From Streptomyces griseus (GTDB lineage: Bacteria > Actinomycetota > Actinomycetes > Streptomycetales > Streptomycetaceae): 64,000 bases of DNA. Within the stretch, counting starts at the first letter, position 1. Every line of letters starts with the position of its first letter. Under the pieces are notes generated by a model, which saw only the letters and a list, made by a program, of their open reading frames with translations, made no database searches and was not told the DNA's origin. Positions 61,201 through 64,000 of this stretch are shown piece after piece. A program made the position numbers and the translations under genes. The stretch spans positions 62,001-126,000 of the forward strand of contig NZ_UAVD01000026.1 in NCBI RefSeq assembly GCF_900460065.1, given 5' to 3'.

Positions 61201-62703
61201 ATGGCCCACGACCATGTGCGGGAGGAACCGGCGGTCGGCCTCAGGCCGAACGCGATCGGGTTCGTCGACGCCCTTGTCATCGGTCTCAACGCGACCTCTC
61301 CCGCGTACTCGCTGGCCGCCGTGATCGGCCCGATCGTCGCCCTGGTGGGGATCTACGCCCCGGGCGTCATGTTCGCCTCGTTCGTGCCGATGCTGCTGAT
61401 CGCCTCGGCGTTCTACTACCTGAACAAGGTCGACCAGGACTGCGGTACGACGTTCTCCTGGGTGACCCGGGCGATGGGCCCCTGGGCCGGCTGGCTCGGC
61501 GGCTGGGCGATCACCATGACCGGTGTCCTGGTGGTGGGCTCACTGGCCGACGTGGCGGTGAGCTTCACCCTGCTGGCGGTGGGCCTGGACGGCTGGGTCG
61601 AGAACGACTTCGTACGCCAGCTGCTCACCGTGCTGCTGATCATCGTGATGACCGGCCTCTGCGTGATCGGCACCGAGCTGTCCGCCAAGGTGCAGAACGT
61701 GCTGATCCTCCTCCAGATCGCGTTCCTGCTGGTCTTCGTCGTGGTGGCGCTCTACCGGGTGTACGCGGGCACCACCGGCTTCGACTCCGTCGAGCCCTCC
61801 GGGAGCTGGCTCAACCCGTTCGGCGCGGGCGGGGCGGCGCTGACCGGCGGGCTGCTGCTCGGGGTGTTCATCTACTGGGGCTGGGAGTCCGCGGTCAACC
61901 TCACCGAGGAGACGGAGAACTCGGCGAGCGCACCGGGCCGGGCGGGCCTCTGGTCCACCGTGGTGCTCCTGGTGACCTATCTGTCGGTCGCCATCGCGGT
62001 CGTCGCCTTCGCGGGGACGGCGTTCCTGGCGGAGAACGCGGGCGAGGAGGAGTTCATCTTCGCCCAGCTCGCCGGGGACGTGCTCGGCGGCTGGGACTGG
62101 ATCCTGCTGCTGGCCGTCGCCACCTCCGCGATCGCCTCGACGCAGACCACGATCATCCCGGCGTCCCGGACCGCCCTGTCCATGGCCCGCCGCCAGGCGC
62201 TGCCGCGGCACTTCGGGCACATCAGCCCCCGGTTCCGCACCCCGGACGTCAGTACCTGGTGGGTCGCCGGGATCGCCATCGCCTGGTACGTGGTGGTCAA
62301 CCAGATCTCCGCCAACGCCCTCTTCGACTCGCTCACCGCGCTGTCCCTGCTGATCGCCTTCTACTACGCGCTCACCGGGGTGGCCTGCGCCGTCTACTAC
62401 CGGCGCCACCTCACCGAGAGCGTGCGCAACTTCCTGCTCATCGGCCTCGGCCCGGTGGTCGGGGCGGGACTGCTGACCTGGCTGCTGGTGCGCTCGGTCA
62501 TCGACATGTCCGACCCGGCCAACTCCTACAGCGGCACCTCCTGGTTCGGCCTCGGCCCGCCCCTCGTCATCGGCATCGTGATCTCCCTCGTCGGGGTGGT
62601 CCTCATGGTGGTGTGGCGGCTGCGGGACGCGGTGTTCTGGCAGGAGCGGCCGGGGGTCGCGGACCCGGACCTGGTGCGCGCCACCACCCGGAAGGAACGC
62701 TGA
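61201..62703 (+). CDS. APC-family amino acid permease
   Basis: A 500-residue permease from ATG 61201 (gaggaacc upstream). Twelve hydrophobic segments; the first (NAIGFVDALVIGLNATSPAYS) and a loop with DQDCGTTFSWVTRAMGPWAGW are those of the APC superfamily, near the AGT/glutamate-type group. It imports an amino acid or polyamine with protons. A UspA gene follows 1 nt later, clearly in one operon. Confidence 0.92.
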   Translation: MAHDHVREEPAVGLRPNAIGFVDALVIGLNATSPAYSLAAVIGPIVALVGIYAPGVMFASFVPMLLIASAFYYLNKVDQDCGTTFSWVTRAMGPWAGWLGGWAITMTGVLVVGSLADVAVSFTLLAVGLDGWVENDFVRQLLTVLLIIVMTGLCVIGTELSAKVQNVLILLQIAFLLVFVVVALYRVYAGTTGFDSVEPSGSWLNPFGAGGAALTGGLLLGVFIYWGWESAVNLTEETENSASAPGRAGLWSTVVLLVTYLSVAIAVVAFAGTAFLAENAGEEEFIFAQLAGDVLGGWDWILLLAVATSAIASTQTTIIPASRTALSMARRQALPRHFGHISPRFRTPDVSTWWVAGIAIAWYVVVNQISANALFDSLTALSLLIAFYYALTGVACAVYYRRHLTESVRNFLLIGLGPVVGAGLLTWLLVRSVIDMSDPANSYSGTSWFGLGPPLVIGIVISLVGVVLMVVWRLRDAVFWQERPGVADPDLVRATTRKER

Positions 62704-62704
62704 G

Positions 62705-63130
62705 ATGTCGGTCGTCCTCGGCTACGACGAGTCCCCCGGCGCGGCCCGTGCCCTGCGCATCGCCATCGAGGTGGCGGCGGCGTACGGGGAGGAGCTGGTG
62801 CTCGTCTACGGGGCCGCCGCCCCCGGGCTGCGCGACGGGGCGGAGTACCGCAGCCACTACGAAGCGATCCGGCAGGCCGGCCGCACCGGCCTGGAGCACG
62901 CCCTCACCGCCGCCGAGGAGGCGGGCGTACCGGCGAGCGTGGAGGTGCTGGACGAGAGCCCCGCGCAGGCCCTCCTGGAGGCCGCCGAACGGCACGGGGC
63001 CCGGGTCATCGTGGTCGGCACCTGGGGCGAGAGCCCGATGCGCGGGGCCCTGCTCGGCTCGACCCCCCACAAGCTGCTGCACATGTCCTCGATCCCGGTC
63101 CTGTGCGTACCGACCGAGGACAGCCCCTAG
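62705..63130 (+). CDS. Universal stress protein UspA family
   Basis: A 141-residue UspA domain, start 1 nt after the permease stop, behind aaggaacg. It has VVLGYDESPGAARALRIA and the ATP-binding end VVGTWGESPMRGALLGSTP. Pairing of a Usp with a permease in one operon is common and suggests regulation of the transporter by nucleotide or stress. Confidence 0.93.
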   Translation: MSVVLGYDESPGAARALRIAIEVAAAYGEELVLVYGAAAPGLRDGAEYRSHYEAIRQAGRTGLEHALTAAEEAGVPASVEVLDESPAQALLEAAERHGARVIVVGTWGESPMRGALLGSTPHKLLHMSSIPVLCVPTEDSP

Positions 63131-63134
63131 GGTC

Positions 63135-64000
63135 TCACCAGGCCTCGCCGGTCTCCGCCGTCCGGCCCGGCACGGCCCCGCCCCCGCCGTCTTCCTCCCG
63201 GCGCAGCAGCCGGAACGCCAGCAGCGGGAAGACCAGGACCGACACCATCGCGGCGGCGACCAGAGCGGCGGCCTCGCCCGCCCCGATCACCTTCTCGTCC
63301 AGGCCGATCGCGGTGATCGCGACCACCAGCGGCAGACAGGTGGACGAGAAGAGGCCGAGGGCGGCTCGCGGGGCGCGCCCGGTCAGGTCGCGCGGGGCCA
63401 GCAGATACGCCGGAACCCCGCGCACCAGCAGGAACAGCAGCAGGAAGACCGGCAGGAGCAGCAGCGGGCGCCCGCCGTCCAGGAGTGCCGCGAGGTCGAA
63501 GTCGATGCCCGTGACGATGTAGAAGAACGGCACGAGGAAGCCGAAGCCGATCGCCTCGACCCGCTCCAGGATCGCGTCGCTGCGCTCGGGCACCGCTCCC
63601 TGGAGCACGAGCCGGGTCAGCATCCCCGCGGCGAACGCGCCGAGCAGGGTGTCCAGGCCGAAGACATGGGCGAGCCCCAGCATTCCGGCGAGCAGCAGCA
63701 TCACGAAGCGGACCGCGAACTGGCCGCTGGAGTGCAGCGTCACGGCGATGATCCGGGCGAACCACGGCGGCCGGGGCCGCATCGCCCAGAACACCGCGCC
63801 CGCCGTGACGATCGCGAACACCGCCAGCACCGCGCTCGCCGCCCCCGGGCTCCGGCCGCTGAACAGCAGGGCCATCGCGATGATCGGCCCGAACTCCCCG
63901 ACCGACCCGAACGCCATCACCACCGAACCGAACCGCCCCTCCAGCCGCCCCGAGTCCCGCAGGATCGGCAGCACCGCGCCCAGCGCCGTACTGGTGAGCG
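63135..64000 (-). CDS. CPA2-type cation/proton antiporter (start outside window)
   Basis: The last 288 codons of a leftward gene; the frame is open to the window edge (LTSTALGAVLPIL just at the edge, a conserved CPA2 segment). Several transmembrane helices follow, including FGPIIAMALLFSG, GLDTLLGAFAAGMLTRL and VPFFYIVTGIDFDL with the ion-site Asp. The C-terminus is short, with no TrkA domain. It ends 4 nt from the convergent uspA stop. Confidence 0.9.
   Translation of the reverse strand, partial: LTSTALGAVLPILRDSGRLEGRFGSVVMAFGSVGEFGPIIAMALLFSGRSPGAASAVLAVFAIVTAGAVFWAMRPRPPWFARIIAVTLHSSGQFAVRFVMLLLAGMLGLAHVFGLDTLLGAFAAGMLTRLVLQGAVPERSDAILERVEAIGFGFLVPFFYIVTGIDFDLAALLDGGRPLLLLPVFLLLFLLVRGVPAYLLAPRDLTGRAPRAALGLFSSTCLPLVVAITAIGLDEKVIGAGEAAALVAAAMVSVLVFPLLAFRLLRREEDGGGGAVPGRTAETGEAW

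Overview
The window is chromosomal DNA from a high-GC actinomycete, almost certainly Streptomyces. Codon third positions are nearly all G or C, there is an intact five-gene conservon with a P450, a very large SARP-type regulator with NB-ARC and repeat regions, and rare TTA codons in two regulatory genes (31428-31430 and 51002-51004). No phage genes, CRISPR array, rRNA or complete tRNA is seen.

Layout. 1-11160: two tandem Rhs/YD-repeat polymorphic toxin genes, each followed at once by a small unrelated gene that is probably its immunity gene. The second module lies between two direct copies of a roughly 75-bp sequence containing the 3' end of a tRNA-Gly(CCC) gene, which looks like attachment-site scars. 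11295-23626: ordinary accessory genes (double Lrp regulator, VOC and DoxX proteins, SUKH-like protein, Nudix hydrolase, NodB deacetylase, OYE flavoprotein), then a leftward cell-envelope group (EEP phosphatase-like protein, OmpR regulator, histidine kinase, D-Ala-D-Ala carboxypeptidase). 23753-29646: a giant SARP regulator, a short SDR-like protein lacking catalytic residues, and an MFS exporter. The SARP and SDR genes diverge around three CCGAAG hexamers spaced exactly 11 bp apart.

30002-46402 is the most unusual part: a likely small biosynthetic cluster built on an amino-group carrier protein (AmCP, LysW-like). It holds a transposase-derived protein and a TTA-containing response regulator, a divergent Asp/Glu-racemase-family enzyme, and then a rightward run: homocitrate-synthase-like enzyme, AmCP, LysX-type ATP-grasp ligase, ArgC/LysY reductase, ArgB/LysZ kinase, class I glutamine amidotransferase, ELFV amino-acid dehydrogenase, acyl-AMP ligase, class I aminotransferase, FAH-family protein and two luciferase-like monooxygenases. 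The core genes overlap by 4 nt. The AmCP ends in DWGQ instead of the usual DWGE, and there is no LysK-type release peptidase; the amidotransferase may fill that gap. A 41-bp minisatellite separates the condensing-enzyme gene from the AmCP gene.

46478-48765: a nitrilase-family amidohydrolase and a divergent LacI regulator sharing two identical 16-bp palindromes. 49090-53152: conservon cvnA-E, with a P450 that lacks two conserved motifs. 53333-64000: TerC-family protein, small zinc ribbon, GNAT and VOC proteins, a molybdate operon (HTH-TOBE regulator, ModA, fused ModB-ModC), PH-domain protein, PGRP-type amidase, APC permease, UspA and the start-truncated end of a CPA2 antiporter. The Rhs1 gene at the left edge and the antiporter gene at the right edge are both cut by the window.
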